From Streptomyces kronopolitis (GTDB lineage: Bacteria > Actinomycetota > Actinomycetes > Streptomycetales > Streptomycetaceae): 64,000 nt of DNA. The position numbers were made by a program, and so were the translations under genes. Shown here piece after piece: positions 24,643 to 33,995 of the stretch. Where the stretch lies: contig NZ_BMND01000009.1 of assembly GCF_014646275.1 (NCBI RefSeq), forward strand, positions 1 to 64,000. Reading direction: 5' to 3'. The notes beneath the pieces are model-generated. The model did not search any database, was not told where the DNA came from, and saw only the letters and a program-made list of their open reading frames with translations. The stretch's first letter is position 1. Every line of letters starts with the position of its first letter.

Positions 24643-26142
24643 GTGCGTCACAGACTCCTCGTCCCGGGCGCGGCCGCACTCAGCCTGGTGCTGGCGGTCC
24701 CGGCCTCCGCGGCCGACTTCACCCCGGGCGCTCCGGGTGTGGGCGACACCTACTACCCCGAGAGCGGGAACGGCGGATACGACGTTTCCCACTACGATCT
24801 GCGACTCAAGTACCAGCCGAAGACGGACCTGCTGCAGGGCACGGCGACGCTGCTCGCCACCACCACCCAGGACCTCTCCCGCTTCAACCTGGACTTCGCG
24901 CTGAAGGTCAGCGAGATCCGGGTCAACGGCAAGAAGGCCCGCTTCGCCACCTCCGGCAAGCACGAGCTGGAGGTCACCCCGGCCACCCCGCTGGAGAAGG
25001 GCAAGCAGATCAGCGTCGTCGTGCGCTACGCGGACAAGCCCTCCCAGGTGAAGATCGACGACTACAGCGCCTGGGCCCGTACGCCCGACGGCGGTGTGGT
25101 CGCGCAGGAGCCGGACGCCGCCGTGTGGTGGTTCCCCAGCAACGACCACCCCACCGACAAGGCGACGTACGACGTCTCGGTGGCGGTCCCGGACGGCACC
25201 CAGGCGCTCAGCAACGGCGTACTGGCCTCGCAGTCCTCCAAGCTGGGCTGGACCCGCTACAACTGGCGCTCGGACAAGCCGCAGGCGACGTATCTGACGA
25301 CGCTGGCCGTCGGCAAGTTCGACATCACCACCGACACCACCGCGAACGGCCTGCCGGTCATCAACGCGGTCAGCAAGGACCTCGGCGCGAACGAGGGGTC
25401 GGCGAAGGCGAGCATCGCGCGCACCACCGAGGCCACCGAGTGGCTGGAGAGCGTCTTCGGCCCCTACCCGTTCAACGCGGTGGGCGGCTATGTGCCGAAC
25501 GTTCCGGCCCATTACGCGCTGGAGACCCAGACCCGCCCGTTCTACGGGAAGAAGGCCTTCGACAAGGGCACCAACGTGTCCGTCGTGGTGCACGAGCTGG
25601 CGCACCAGTGGTACGGCGACAGCGTCTCGCTCAAGGACTGGAAGGACATCTGGATCAACGAGGGCTTCGCGGCCTACAGCCAGTGGCTCTGGTCGGAGAA
25701 GGAGGGCGACGGCACCGCGCAGCAGCTGGCGGACTACGTCTACGCCCAGCACCCGGCCAATGACCCGTTCTGGAAGGTCCGGCCGGGCAACCCGGGCGCG
25801 GAGAACCAGTTCGACGACGCGGTCTACGACCGTGGCGCGCTGGCCCTCCAGGCGCTCCGCAACAAGGTCGGCGACAAGGTCTTCTTCGGCCTCCTCAAGT
25901 CCTGGCCGACCGAGCACCGGTACGGCAACGCCTCGGTGGCCGACTTCGTGAAGTTCGCCTCGAAGAAGTCCGGGAAGTCGCTGGACGGCTTCTTCCACAC
26001 CTGGCTCTTCGAGCCGACCCGGCCCGCCGCGGGCGCGGCCCGGGAGGCGCTCGTCGCGTCGCACAAGAAGGTCGCCGAACCCAGGTCGTGGCGGGAGATC
26101 GCAGCCGCCACCCACGGTGTGCACGGAGTGCACGGGCACTGA
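24643..26142 (+). CDS. Secreted M1 family zinc aminopeptidase
   Basis: A 499-residue protein with a signal peptide ending near VPASA-A (residue 23). The zinc site is H317-E318-x2-H321 (VVHELAHQWYGD) with the third ligand E340 (WINEGFAAYSQ). The substrate-binding segment AHYALETQ (about 289-296) replaces the usual GAMEN motif, as in other secreted actinobacterial M1 enzymes. It removes N-terminal residues from peptides outside the cell. The GTG start has GGAGG six nt upstream. A hairpin terminator follows. It is divergent from the S15 peptidase gene, and the two could share regulation. Confidence 0.92.
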   Translation: MRHRLLVPGAAALSLVLAVPASAADFTPGAPGVGDTYYPESGNGGYDVSHYDLRLKYQPKTDLLQGTATLLATTTQDLSRFNLDFALKVSEIRVNGKKARFATSGKHELEVTPATPLEKGKQISVVVRYADKPSQVKIDDYSAWARTPDGGVVAQEPDAAVWWFPSNDHPTDKATYDVSVAVPDGTQALSNGVLASQSSKLGWTRYNWRSDKPQATYLTTLAVGKFDITTDTTANGLPVINAVSKDLGANEGSAKASIARTTEATEWLESVFGPYPFNAVGGYVPNVPAHYALETQTRPFYGKKAFDKGTNVSVVVHELAHQWYGDSVSLKDWKDIWINEGFAAYSQWLWSEKEGDGTAQQLADYVYAQHPANDPFWKVRPGNPGAENQFDDAVYDRGALALQALRNKVGDKVFFGLLKSWPTEHRYGNASVADFVKFASKKSGKSLDGFFHTWLFEPTRPAAGAAREALVASHKKVAEPRSWREIAAATHGVHGVHGH

Positions 26143-26162
26143 CCCGGGCGGCACACGCGCAC

Positions 26163-26195
26163 CGTACGGAGCCGGGGCCTCCCCGGCTCCGTACG
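26163..26195. terminator. Hairpin between the M1 peptidase and MpaB-type genes
   Basis: A perfect 15-bp stem (26163-26177 with 26181-26195) has a three-base loop. It is placed between convergent genes. Confidence 0.82.
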
Positions 26196-26211
26196 TACGT
26201 GGACCGCGGTC

Positions 26212-27075
26212 TCAGCCGCGCGCCGCCCGGCGGGCCCGGCAGGCGAGCGGCATGAAGCGCAGCCGCTCCGGAAGGGCCGGCACCACGGCGCGCACCACCC
26301 GGCCGAAGCGGCGCAGCCTGCGCTCCTGCGCGTCCGTCCACTCCAGACCAAGGGCCTCGCGGGCGTCCGGCGGCATCAGCCCGATCGACAGGAAGCGCCG
26401 GACACGGGTGAACCGCGGACACAGCCACGGCCAGGCCGCCCGCAGGAGCAGACGCAGCCACCGGGGGCCGCGGTCCGGGGCGGGGACCGGCTGGTCCGGC
26501 GCGAGCAACTCCCGCACCACGACGGTCGCTTCGCATTCGTTGTCGAGGACCTTGCGGTAATACGGCCAGAACTCCTCGACGCTCTGCGGCATATCGCGGT
26601 CGTGGATGCCCAGCACCCGGCCGACCTGCAGCCACTCCGCGTACAGCTGCCGCTCCTGCGCCTCGGTGAAGGGGCGGCCGAGATACTGCTGGGCGTGCCG
26701 GAAGACGGGAAAACCGGTCGCGTGCACCCAGGCGTAGTAGGCGGGGGTCAGCGCGTGGTACTTGCGGCCGTGCGCGTCGGTCCCCTGAATGGTCTTGTGC
26801 AGCCGGCGCAGCCGCCGCCCCTCCGCGGCCGCGCCCTCACCCCCGTACACCCACAGTTGCAGCGAGGTCAGCGACCGCTCGCCGCGCCCCCACGGATCCG
26901 TACGGAACACGGAGTGCTCGTCCACTCCGGCACCCACCGCCGGGTGGGCGACCTGCATGGTCAGCGCGGCCGGCAGGGTCAGCAGCATGCGGATGTCCCC
27001 GGCCAGCGACCAGAGCACCCCTCCGACCGGCGGCGGTTTCGGGTCGTTATCTACCGTATTCATTGCACTACTCAT
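26212..27075 (-). CDS. MpaB/rubber-oxygenase-type (DUF2236) family protein
   Basis: A 287-residue protein of the oxygenase MpaB / latex-clearing-protein catalytic domain family. Landmarks are LTLPAALTMQVAHPAVGAGV, the FRTDPWGRGERSLTSLQLWVYGG region, YYAWVHATGFPVFRHAQQYLG and SVEEFWPYYRKVLD. Family members bind a b-type haem through a histidine and act as oxygenases, but most bacterial paralogues have no known substrate. No signal peptide is seen, in contrast to secreted Lcp rubber oxygenases. Starts at 27075 or 27063 (ATG) are both possible, without a clear ribosome site. Convergent with the M1 gene. Confidence 0.78.
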   Translation of the reverse strand: MSSAMNTVDNDPKPPPVGGVLWSLAGDIRMLLTLPAALTMQVAHPAVGAGVDEHSVFRTDPWGRGERSLTSLQLWVYGGEGAAAEGRRLRRLHKTIQGTDAHGRKYHALTPAYYAWVHATGFPVFRHAQQYLGRPFTEAQERQLYAEWLQVGRVLGIHDRDMPQSVEEFWPYYRKVLDNECEATVVVRELLAPDQPVPAPDRGPRWLRLLLRAAWPWLCPRFTRVRRFLSIGLMPPDAREALGLEWTDAQERRLRRFGRVVRAVVPALPERLRFMPLACRARRAARG

Positions 27076-27466
27076 CCTACGGCGGGCCCCTCCGCCCGGC
27101 GTGGGAGGGGAGGGCGTGCGCGCCACCGGCCCGGGTGATTCTGCCGCCCGGGCATGCGGGGCGCGGGTGGGGCGCCGGCCGGTCGCGGGTCGCTGGTCGT
27201 CGGTCGCCGTCACTGGGTCGCTGGTCGCGCGGGAGCAACGGACCTCGCGGCCACCGCCGGCCCCGGACTCTGGTCCTCCCGGCCCGGCCCCGAGCCCCCG
27301 GCCCGGACCCCGCCCTCCCCCATCCCGCCTATCGCGCCGATCGCACTGATCGCACTGATCGCTTCGCTCTGTACATCTCGCACCCTCCGAGCGGCTACCT
27401 GAAAGTAACCCCAGCTGGTTGGATGAGCGTCGCCGATTCAAGTCCCCATCCCCACAGGGAGATTCA
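27076..27466. other. Gene-free intergenic region with short repeats
   Basis: About 390 bp with no convincing gene, between the divergent MpaB-type and sphingomyelinase genes. It holds short imperfect direct repeats: ggtcgctggtcg-type units around 27178-27235, and gatcgcact units around 27338-27362. Promoters for both neighbours must lie here. Confidence 0.5.
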
Positions 27467-28438
27467 GTGTCGCACTCCTCGCTGCGCACGTCCCGGATCG
27501 CTGCCCTCACCGCGGCCCTCGCCGCCGCCACCCTGGCCGCCGCCCCCTCCGCGTCGGCCACCGCCGTCCCCCGCCTGAAGGTGCTCAGTTACAACACCTT
27601 CCTCATGAGTCGCACGCTCTACCCCAACTGGGGCCAAGAGCACCGCGCCCAGGCCCTCACAGACGCGGACTTCTTCCAGGGCAACGACGTCGTCGTGCTC
27701 CAGGAAGCCTTCGACAACTCCACCTCCGACGCACTGAAGAGCCGGGCTGCCGCGCAGTACCCGTACCAGACGCCGGCGGTGGGCCGCAGCCGCAGCGGCT
27801 GGGACGCCACGGGCGGCTCCTACTCGGCCGTCACCCCGGAGGACGGCGGGGTCACGCTGCTGAGCAAGTGGCCCGTCGTCCACAAGGAGCAGTACATCTA
27901 CAAGGACGCCTGCGGGTCGGACTACTTCTCCAACAAGGGCTTCGTCTACGCGGTGTTGGACGTCAACGGCACCAGGGTGCATGTGGTCGGCACCCACACC
28001 CAGTCCACCGACTCGGGCTGCCGGGCGGGCGAGGCGGCCGCGGACCGCGCCAAGCAGCTCAAGGAGATGGACGCCTTCCTGGACGCCAAGAACATCCCGG
28101 CGGACGAGGAGGTGATGGTGGCCGGCGACCTGAACACCGACTCACACAGCGACGAGTACCAGGCACTGCTCAGCAACGCCGACCTGGCACCCGCCGACGC
28201 CCGCACCGGACACCCCTACTCCTTCGACACCCAGGAAAATTCGATCGCGAAGTACCGCTACCCGAACGACCCCCGCGAGGACCTGGACTACGTCCTGCAC
28301 CGCAACGGCCACGCCCGTCCCACCGGATGGCACAACACCGTCCTGAAGGAGCAGTCAGCACCCTGGACGGTATCCAGCTGGGGCAAGGACTACACGTACA
28401 CCAACCTCTCCGACCACTACCCGCTCATCGCCGACTGA
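27467..28438 (+). CDS. Secreted sphingomyelin phosphodiesterase (neutral sphingomyelinase C family)
   Basis: A 323-residue member of the endonuclease/exonuclease/phosphatase fold. A signal peptide ends near SASA-T (residue 32). Active-site landmarks are N43 (LSYNTFLM), the metal-binding E80 (VVLQEAF), THTQST, VAGDLNTDSHS and the C-terminal LSDHYPL histidine, all matching bacterial sphingomyelinase C. It would release phosphocholine from sphingomyelin or related phospholipids outside the cell. The GTG at 27467 has AGGGAGA shortly upstream and starts directly before a typical signal peptide; an upstream ATG at 27422 would spoil it. Confidence 0.88.
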   Translation: MSHSSLRTSRIAALTAALAAATLAAAPSASATAVPRLKVLSYNTFLMSRTLYPNWGQEHRAQALTDADFFQGNDVVVLQEAFDNSTSDALKSRAAAQYPYQTPAVGRSRSGWDATGGSYSAVTPEDGGVTLLSKWPVVHKEQYIYKDACGSDYFSNKGFVYAVLDVNGTRVHVVGTHTQSTDSGCRAGEAAADRAKQLKEMDAFLDAKNIPADEEVMVAGDLNTDSHSDEYQALLSNADLAPADARTGHPYSFDTQENSIAKYRYPNDPREDLDYVLHRNGHARPTGWHNTVLKEQSAPWTVSSWGKDYTYTNLSDHYPLIAD

Positions 28439-28561
28439 ACAGCGGGGGCGACGCGGGGGACGGGTGACGGGCGACGGACACCGGACCGCGCGAGCTGGCG
28501 CCGGACGCCAGACCGTACGAGCGGACAGCGCACGGCGGACGGCGGACGGCGGACGGCGAGT

Positions 28562-28744
28562 TCAGCGGTCATACACCGTCACCGGTATGCCACCCCGGGC
28601 CAGCCGTACGGATATCAGCGGCTCCACCCTGGACCAGACACCGCCCGCCAGCCCGCACCCGATACGCGGCATATGAACGGACGCCCCGAGCCGCCGGGCC
28701 CCGTCCGCGACCCGGATGTACGTGATCCCCGTTTTCTCAGCCAT
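28562..28744 (-). pseudogene. Remnant of a macro-domain (ADP-ribose-binding) gene, C-terminal part only
   Basis: Sixty codons from an ATG at 28744 encode a piece matching the C-terminal part of small macro-domain proteins: a helix with ARRLGASVHMPRIGCGLAGG, then W..VEPLI and a final PVTVYD strand. The N-terminal two thirds of the fold, including the ADP-ribose-binding GDI/NAAN-type segments, is absent. The frame stays open upstream to 28861, but that part has no recognisable homology. I read it as a decayed gene; a short functional protein is unlikely. Confidence 0.65.
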
Positions 28745-28902
28745 GACTTCACAGTAGGGGCAGCCACTGACAATCGGCCGGGACCGCAGCCGTTGGACCG
28801 TCCGGCACCGGCCCGACAGGGCCTGGCACGCACGAAGGCGGCCGCGGACGCCTTCCGGCATCCGCGACCGCCCGATGTCTCAGGCGCCGCGCGCTTGCAT
28901 GG

Positions 28903-30363
28903 CTACTTCGACAGTTCGCGCTCCTCGGCGATCCGGCTCACCCGGCCGCGGACCGCGAACCAGCCGGCCACCAGGGCGGCGGCGAGCACCGGGATGATCA
29001 TCACGGTCTGCCGGCCGACACCGTCGTCGAACCACATCAGCACGATGACGCCGAGCAGGAAGACGATGGTGGCAATGTCGGTGATCGGCGTGCCCGGCAG
29101 CCGGAAGCGCGGACGCTCGACCAGGCCCTCCTTCGACCTGCGCACGAACACCATGTGACAGACCATGATCGTGCACCAGGTGCTGATGATGCCCAGCGCC
29201 GCGATGTTCAGCACGATCTCGAACGCCTCACCCGGCACGACGTAGTTGAGCGCGACGCCCAGCACACAGACCGTGGAGGTGAGCATGATGCCGCCGTACG
29301 GCACCTGGTTGCGGTTCATCCGGCCGGCGAACTTGGGCGCGGACCCCGCCATCGACATGGAGCGCAGAATGCGGCCGGTCGAGTAGAGCCCGGAGTTCAG
29401 GCTGGACATCGCCGCGGTCAGCACGACGAGGTTCATCACATCGCCCGCCGCCGGCACACCGACGTTGGACAGCACGGTGACGAAGGGGCTCTCCCCGCCG
29501 GTGTACTTGTTCCACGGCAGCAGCATGGCCAGCAGGATCACCGAACCGACATAGAAGACGCCGACCCGCCACATGATGGAGTTGACGGCCTTGGGCACGA
29601 CCTTCTCCGGCTCACCGGTCTCACCGGCGGTCACACCGACCAGCTCCACCGCGGAGTAGGCGAAGACCACACCCTGCAGCACGATCACGACGGGCAGCAG
29701 GCCGGTCGGGAAGATGCCGCCGTTGTCGGTGATCAGGTTCAGACCTGGCGCATGCCCGCCGACCGGGTGCTGGGTGGCCAGCAGGAAGATGCCGATGAAC
29801 ATGAAGGCGACCAGCGCGGCGACCTTGATGATCGCGAACCAGAACTCCAGCTCACCGAAGATCTTCACCGAGATGAGGTTCACCGTCAGCACGACCGCGA
29901 GGGCGATCAACGCCATGACCCACTGGGGAATGCTGGTGAACATGCTCCAGTAGTGGGTGTAGAGCGCGATCGCGGTGATGTCGGCGATACCGGTCGTCGA
30001 CCAGTTGACGACGTACATCCATCCGGCGACGTAGGCGCCCTTCTCCCCCAGGAGCTCACGGGCGTAGGAGACGAACGAGCCGGACGACGGGCGGTGCAGC
30101 ACCAGCTCGCCCAGGGCGCGTACGACGAAGAAGGCGAAGAGGCCACAGACCGCGTAAGCGATGGCCAGTGCGGGTCCGGCGGAGTGCAGCCGACCCCCGG
30201 CGCCCAGGAACAACCCGGTGCCGATCGCTCCACCGATGGCGATCATGTTGATGTGCCGGCCCTTGAGGCCCTTGCTGTAGCCCGCGTCGCCCGCATCCTG
30301 CGGGGCGCCGCTCCCCCCGTCAGGTGACCTGTGGGCTGCGTCGATGACGGATTCTGTGCTCAC
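28903..30363 (-). CDS. Amino-acid permease, AnsP/GabP-type APC family
   Basis: A 486-residue transporter with about twelve membrane spans. The N-terminal HINMIAIGGAIGTGLFLGAG is the signature of the amino-acid transporter (AAT) group, followed by ALGELVLHRPSSGSFVSYAREL and a conserved NWSTTGIADITAIALY. The sequence resembles the asparagine permease AnsP most closely; a CycA-like D-serine/D-alanine/glycine carrier is the main alternative. It would work as a proton symporter in the cytoplasmic membrane. The start is the GTG at 30363. It has a 600-bp upstream region to itself and is probably monocistronic. Confidence 0.87.
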   Translation of the reverse strand: MSTESVIDAAHRSPDGGSGAPQDAGDAGYSKGLKGRHINMIAIGGAIGTGLFLGAGGRLHSAGPALAIAYAVCGLFAFFVVRALGELVLHRPSSGSFVSYARELLGEKGAYVAGWMYVVNWSTTGIADITAIALYTHYWSMFTSIPQWVMALIALAVVLTVNLISVKIFGELEFWFAIIKVAALVAFMFIGIFLLATQHPVGGHAPGLNLITDNGGIFPTGLLPVVIVLQGVVFAYSAVELVGVTAGETGEPEKVVPKAVNSIMWRVGVFYVGSVILLAMLLPWNKYTGGESPFVTVLSNVGVPAAGDVMNLVVLTAAMSSLNSGLYSTGRILRSMSMAGSAPKFAGRMNRNQVPYGGIMLTSTVCVLGVALNYVVPGEAFEIVLNIAALGIISTWCTIMVCHMVFVRRSKEGLVERPRFRLPGTPITDIATIVFLLGVIVLMWFDDGVGRQTVMIIPVLAAALVAGWFAVRGRVSRIAEERELSK

Positions 30364-30933
30364 TGCTGGTGCATCTCGCTTTCGGGCAGGCTTGAGCGAT
30401 GGCCGGATTTCGCGGATCGCACGTCCGGTCGACGGCACACGTTCCCCGAAGAGTGGCCCCCCGTCTGTGTTCAAGATCACACCACCTACAGGCCACCCAA
30501 GATTTGTCAGTATTTGTCGCGTATTTCCCGGCGTCTCATGGAGAAAGTGGGCCTCAGTTCACCCGATTCCGGACCCCGCCCCTCGACCGGCACCGCAGTT
30601 TTTTGGACCCGTTCGGTCCCGCTACGGCTGATGTTGGCCAAAACGACAATTCACGCCCCTCTCGATCACGCCCCGGGGAGGCCCGATCCGGCCCGCACGC
30701 AACCCGTCGCCCTCGCGCCACGTCGCACCTACAGGGGCCCGCTCGGCGCACAGGGCCCTCATCGGTCGTGAATCAGCCGTCGGCACGGTGGATTCCTCCG
30801 GCGCCCGGACAGCCGGAGGACGCCGGGCAGGCGGAGGAGCATGGTCACGGCGGCGCCCCCGAGCCCGTACCGCAGGGCTGCGGACCGCCCCGGCCCTCGG
30901 CGGCAGCGCCCGGCGGAGAAGGCGCCGAGAGGT
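30364..30933. other. Long intergenic region between permease and MerR genes
   Basis: No gene can be supported in this 570-bp stretch. A relatively A/T-rich patch (about 30500-30535, gatttgtcagtatttgtcgcgtattt) may be the promoter or upstream control region of the minus-strand permease. It includes the near-repeat ttgtcagta/ttgtcgcgta. The remainder is plain GC-rich spacer. Confidence 0.45.
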
Positions 30934-30961
30934 TTCACAAGAGTGGTGAGACAGCAATACT
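30934..30961 (+). promoter_or_regulatory. Candidate promoter of the MerR gene
   Basis: TTCACA (30934-30939) and AATACT (30956-30961) are spaced by 16 nt. The -10 ends seven nt before the ATG at 30969, so the mRNA may be leaderless. A small inverted repeat ACAG-N5-CTGT (30951-30963) overlaps the -10 and could be an autoregulatory site. Confidence 0.45.
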
Positions 30962-30968
30962 GTTGAAC

Positions 30969-31724
30969 ATGATGGAGCCCGCCACCGATCTGACCGTCGA
31001 CGAGCTGGCCGCCCGCGCCGGCGTCACGGTCCGCACGATCCGCTTCTACAGCACCCGCGGTCTGCTGCCGCCGCCGGAGATCGGTCCGCGCCGGGTCGGC
31101 CGCTACGGGCCGGACCACCTCTCACGGCTCGCGCTCATCGAGGAGCTCCAGCACCAGGGCCTGACCCTGTCGGCGATCGAGCGCTATCTGGAGCAGCTGC
31201 CGCCCGATCTGAGCGCGCAGGACCTGGCCATCCACCGGGCGCTGGTGGCGAGCTGGATTCCGGACAAGGCGGAGGACGCGACCCGGGAGCAGCTGGAGCG
31301 GCGGGTCGGCCGGGCGCTGACCGAGGAGGACGTGGACCGGCTGGCGGCGATGAGCGTGCTCGTGCGGACAGATGACCCGCGGGTCTTCCGGGTCGATCCG
31401 GGGCTGCTCCACCTGGGCACGCGTCTGCTGGACGTCCCGATCGCGCTGGAGACCATCCTCGCGGCGCGCGGCGTGGTCATCGAGCACACCCGTGCGGCGG
31501 CCCGTGAGCTGAGCCGGCTCTTCAAGGACGAGGTGTGGGAGCCGAACCGGCACGGCGGGCCGGACGAGGAGGAGCTGGCGCGGATGAAGTCGCTGTCGGC
31601 CCATATGCAGCCGATGGTGGTGCAGGCACTGGTCACCGCCTTCCAGCGTTCGATGAAGCAGGAGCTGCGGGAGTCGTTCGGCAAGGAAGGCGACCGGGGC
31701 CGGCGGGAGCGCCCCCAGGAGTGA
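30969..31724 (+). CDS. MerR family transcriptional regulator
   Basis: A 251-residue protein with an N-terminal MerR-type winged helix (LTVDELAARAGVTVRTIRFYSTRGLLPPP, then GRYGPDHLSRLALIEELQHQGLTLSAIERYL). A long helical C-terminal effector/dimer domain follows; it lacks the cysteine cluster of metal sensors. The ATG at 30969 or the next codon (30972) starts translation. It is convergent with the beta-oxidation genes that follow, so by location it may control them, with an acyl-CoA or related ligand. That link is inferred from position only. Confidence 0.85.
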   Translation: MMEPATDLTVDELAARAGVTVRTIRFYSTRGLLPPPEIGPRRVGRYGPDHLSRLALIEELQHQGLTLSAIERYLEQLPPDLSAQDLAIHRALVASWIPDKAEDATREQLERRVGRALTEEDVDRLAAMSVLVRTDDPRVFRVDPGLLHLGTRLLDVPIALETILAARGVVIEHTRAAARELSRLFKDEVWEPNRHGGPDEEELARMKSLSAHMQPMVVQALVTAFQRSMKQELRESFGKEGDRGRRERPQE

Positions 31725-31725
31725 C

Positions 31726-31752
31726 GGGGGCGGGCCACGCGGGCCCGCCCCC
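31726..31752. terminator. Hairpin between MerR and fadB-like genes
   Basis: A perfect 11-bp GC stem (31726-31736 with 31742-31752) closes a five-base loop. It sits just after the MerR stop and just before the convergent gene's stop. Confidence 0.75.
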
Positions 31753-31757
31753 ACCGT

Positions 31758-33962
31758 TCAGTCGCTGAACTTCTCGCCCTTGCCAGCCTTGTCGACCAGC
31801 AGCGGGGACGGCGCGAACCGGTCTCCGTAGGCGGCCTGCAGCTCACGGGCGCGGGCCACGAACCCGGGCAGTCCGACGAGGTCCTCCCGGCCCGGCCCGC
31901 CCTGGTAGCCGTTGATGTACTGGAGCACGCCGCCGGTCCAGCCCGGGAAGCCGATGCCGAGGATGGAGCCGATGTTCGCGTCGGCGACGGAGGTGAGCAC
32001 GCCCTCCTCCAGGCAGCGGACGGTGTCCAGCGCCTCGGCGAACAGCATCCGCTCCTGCATGTCGACGAACGGGATGGCGGCGCCCTCCTGGACGAAGTGC
32101 TCCCGCAGCCCCGGCCACAGCCCGGCGCGCTTGCCGTCGTCGCCGTACTCGTAGAAGCCGCCGCCCCCGCTGCGTCCGGGGCGGCCGAACTCGTCGACCA
32201 TCCGGTCGATGACCGCGTCGGCCGGGTGCGGCTGCCAGCTGCCGCCGGACTCCTCGACCGCCCGCTTGCCCTCCTCGCGGATCTTGCGCGGCAGGGTCAG
32301 GGTCAGCTCGTCCATCAGCGACAGCACCTTGGCCGGGTAGCCGGCCTGGGCCGCGGCCTGTTCGACGGAGACCGGGTCGAGGCCCTCGCCGAGCATCGCC
32401 ACGCCCTCGTTGATGAAGTGGCCGATGACGCGGGAGGTGAAGAAGCCCCGCGAGTCGTTGACGACGATCGGCGTCTTGCGGATCTGCCGGACCAGGTCGA
32501 AGGCGCGGGCCAGCGCCTCGTCGCCGGTCCGCTCGCCCTTGATGATCTCCACCAGCGGCATCTTGTCGACCGGCGAGAAGAAGTGCAGCCCGATGAAGTC
32601 CTGCTCGCGCTCCACGCCTTCGGACAGCAGGGTGATGGGGAGGGTGGAGGTGTTGGAGCACAGCAGCGCGTCGGGGGCGACGATGTGCTGGATCTCCTTG
32701 AACACCTTGTGCTTGAGGCCGACGTCCTCGAAGACCGCCTCGATGACCGCGTCACAGCCCGCGAGGTCGGTGGGCTCGGCGGTGGGCGTGATGCGCGCCA
32801 GCAGCTCGTCGCGCTGCTGCTCGGTCGTCCGGCCCCGGGCGACCGCCTTGGCGAGCAGCCCCTCCGAATAGGCCTTGCCCTTCTGGGCCGCCTCCACGGA
32901 GACGTCCTTGAGGACGACCTGCATGCCGGCCCGGGCGCAGGAGTAGGCGATGCCCGCGCCCATCATGCCGGCGCCGAGGACCGCGACCTTCTCCACCTTG
33001 CGGGGCTCGATGCCCTGCGGCCGGTTGGCGCCGGAGTTGACGGCCTGCAGGTCGAAGAAGAACGCCTGGATCATGTTCTTGGAGATCTGACCCGTGACCA
33101 GCTCGACGAAGTAGCGCGCCTCGATGGTCTGCGCCGTCTCGAAGTCGACCTGGGAGCCCTCGACCGCGGCGGCCAGGATGTTGCGCGGGGCCGGGTAGGG
33201 CGCGCCGTTCAGCTGCTTCTTGAGGTTGGCGGGGAACGCCGGGAGGTTGGCCGCGAACTTCGGCTGGGCGGGGGTGCCGCCGGGGATGCGGTAGCCCTTG
33301 ACGTCCCAGGGCTGCTGGGACTCGGGGTGCTCGTCGACGAAGGCGCGGGCCTTGGCGAGCAGTTCCTCGGGGGTGGCCGCGACCTCGTGGATCAGCCCGG
33401 CCTCCTGGGCGCGGGTGGCGTTGTACTGGGTGCCCTGGAGCAGCACCTTCAGCAGCGCGTCGGCGATGCCGAGCAGCCGGACGGTGCGGGTGACGCCGCC
33501 GCCGGCGGGCAGCAGGCCGAGGGTGACCTCGGGCAGGCCGATCTTGGTGCCGGGGGTGTCGAGGGCGATGCGGTGGTGGCAGGCCAGGGCGATCTCGTAA
33601 CCGCCGCCCAGCGCGGCGCCGTTGATCGCGGCGACGACGGGCTTGCCGAGCGTCTCGATGCGGCGCAGGTCGCGCTTGATGCCGTTGCCGGTCTCGAAGG
33701 CCTGCTCGGCCTGCTCGGGGGTGATGGCGATCAGTTCGCGCAGGTCGCCGCCGGCGAAGAAGGTCTTCTTGGCGGAGGTGAAGATGATGCCGCGGATGCT
33801 GTCCTTCTCGGCCTCCAGGCGGTCGGCGACCGCGGTCAGGGAGGCCTTGAAGGCGTTGTTCATGGTGTTGGCGGACTGGTCGGGGTCGTCCAGGACCAGG
33901 GTGACGATGCCGGTCTCGTCCTGTTCCCAGCGGATGGTCGACGACGCAGGGGACTCGCTCAC
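31758..33962 (-). CDS. fadB: Fatty-acid oxidation multifunctional enzyme (enoyl-CoA hydratase / 3-hydroxyacyl-CoA dehydrogenase)
   Basis: A 734-residue fusion. Residues about 1-290 form a crotonase domain (KTFFAGGDLRELI, NGAALGGGYEIALACHHRIA, and GLPEVTLGLLPAGGG with the hydratase glutamate). Residues about 325-610 form the NAD-binding 3-hydroxyacyl-CoA dehydrogenase (VAVLGAGMMGAGIA, LCSNTSTLPI, GLHFFSPVDKMPLVEI with the catalytic histidine). A C-terminal helical domain completes it. It carries out the middle two steps of beta-oxidation. The GTG at 33962 has GGAG about nine nt upstream. The thiolase gene lies 33 bp upstream in the same direction, and the two form the usual FadA/FadB pair. Confidence 0.92.
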   Translation of the reverse strand: MSESPASSTIRWEQDETGIVTLVLDDPDQSANTMNNAFKASLTAVADRLEAEKDSIRGIIFTSAKKTFFAGGDLRELIAITPEQAEQAFETGNGIKRDLRRIETLGKPVVAAINGAALGGGYEIALACHHRIALDTPGTKIGLPEVTLGLLPAGGGVTRTVRLLGIADALLKVLLQGTQYNATRAQEAGLIHEVAATPEELLAKARAFVDEHPESQQPWDVKGYRIPGGTPAQPKFAANLPAFPANLKKQLNGAPYPAPRNILAAAVEGSQVDFETAQTIEARYFVELVTGQISKNMIQAFFFDLQAVNSGANRPQGIEPRKVEKVAVLGAGMMGAGIAYSCARAGMQVVLKDVSVEAAQKGKAYSEGLLAKAVARGRTTEQQRDELLARITPTAEPTDLAGCDAVIEAVFEDVGLKHKVFKEIQHIVAPDALLCSNTSTLPITLLSEGVEREQDFIGLHFFSPVDKMPLVEIIKGERTGDEALARAFDLVRQIRKTPIVVNDSRGFFTSRVIGHFINEGVAMLGEGLDPVSVEQAAAQAGYPAKVLSLMDELTLTLPRKIREEGKRAVEESGGSWQPHPADAVIDRMVDEFGRPGRSGGGGFYEYGDDGKRAGLWPGLREHFVQEGAAIPFVDMQERMLFAEALDTVRCLEEGVLTSVADANIGSILGIGFPGWTGGVLQYINGYQGGPGREDLVGLPGFVARARELQAAYGDRFAPSPLLVDKAGKGEKFSD

Positions 33963-33995
33963 TGTGGCTTCTCCGTAAGGGGTGGGGACGGGCGG

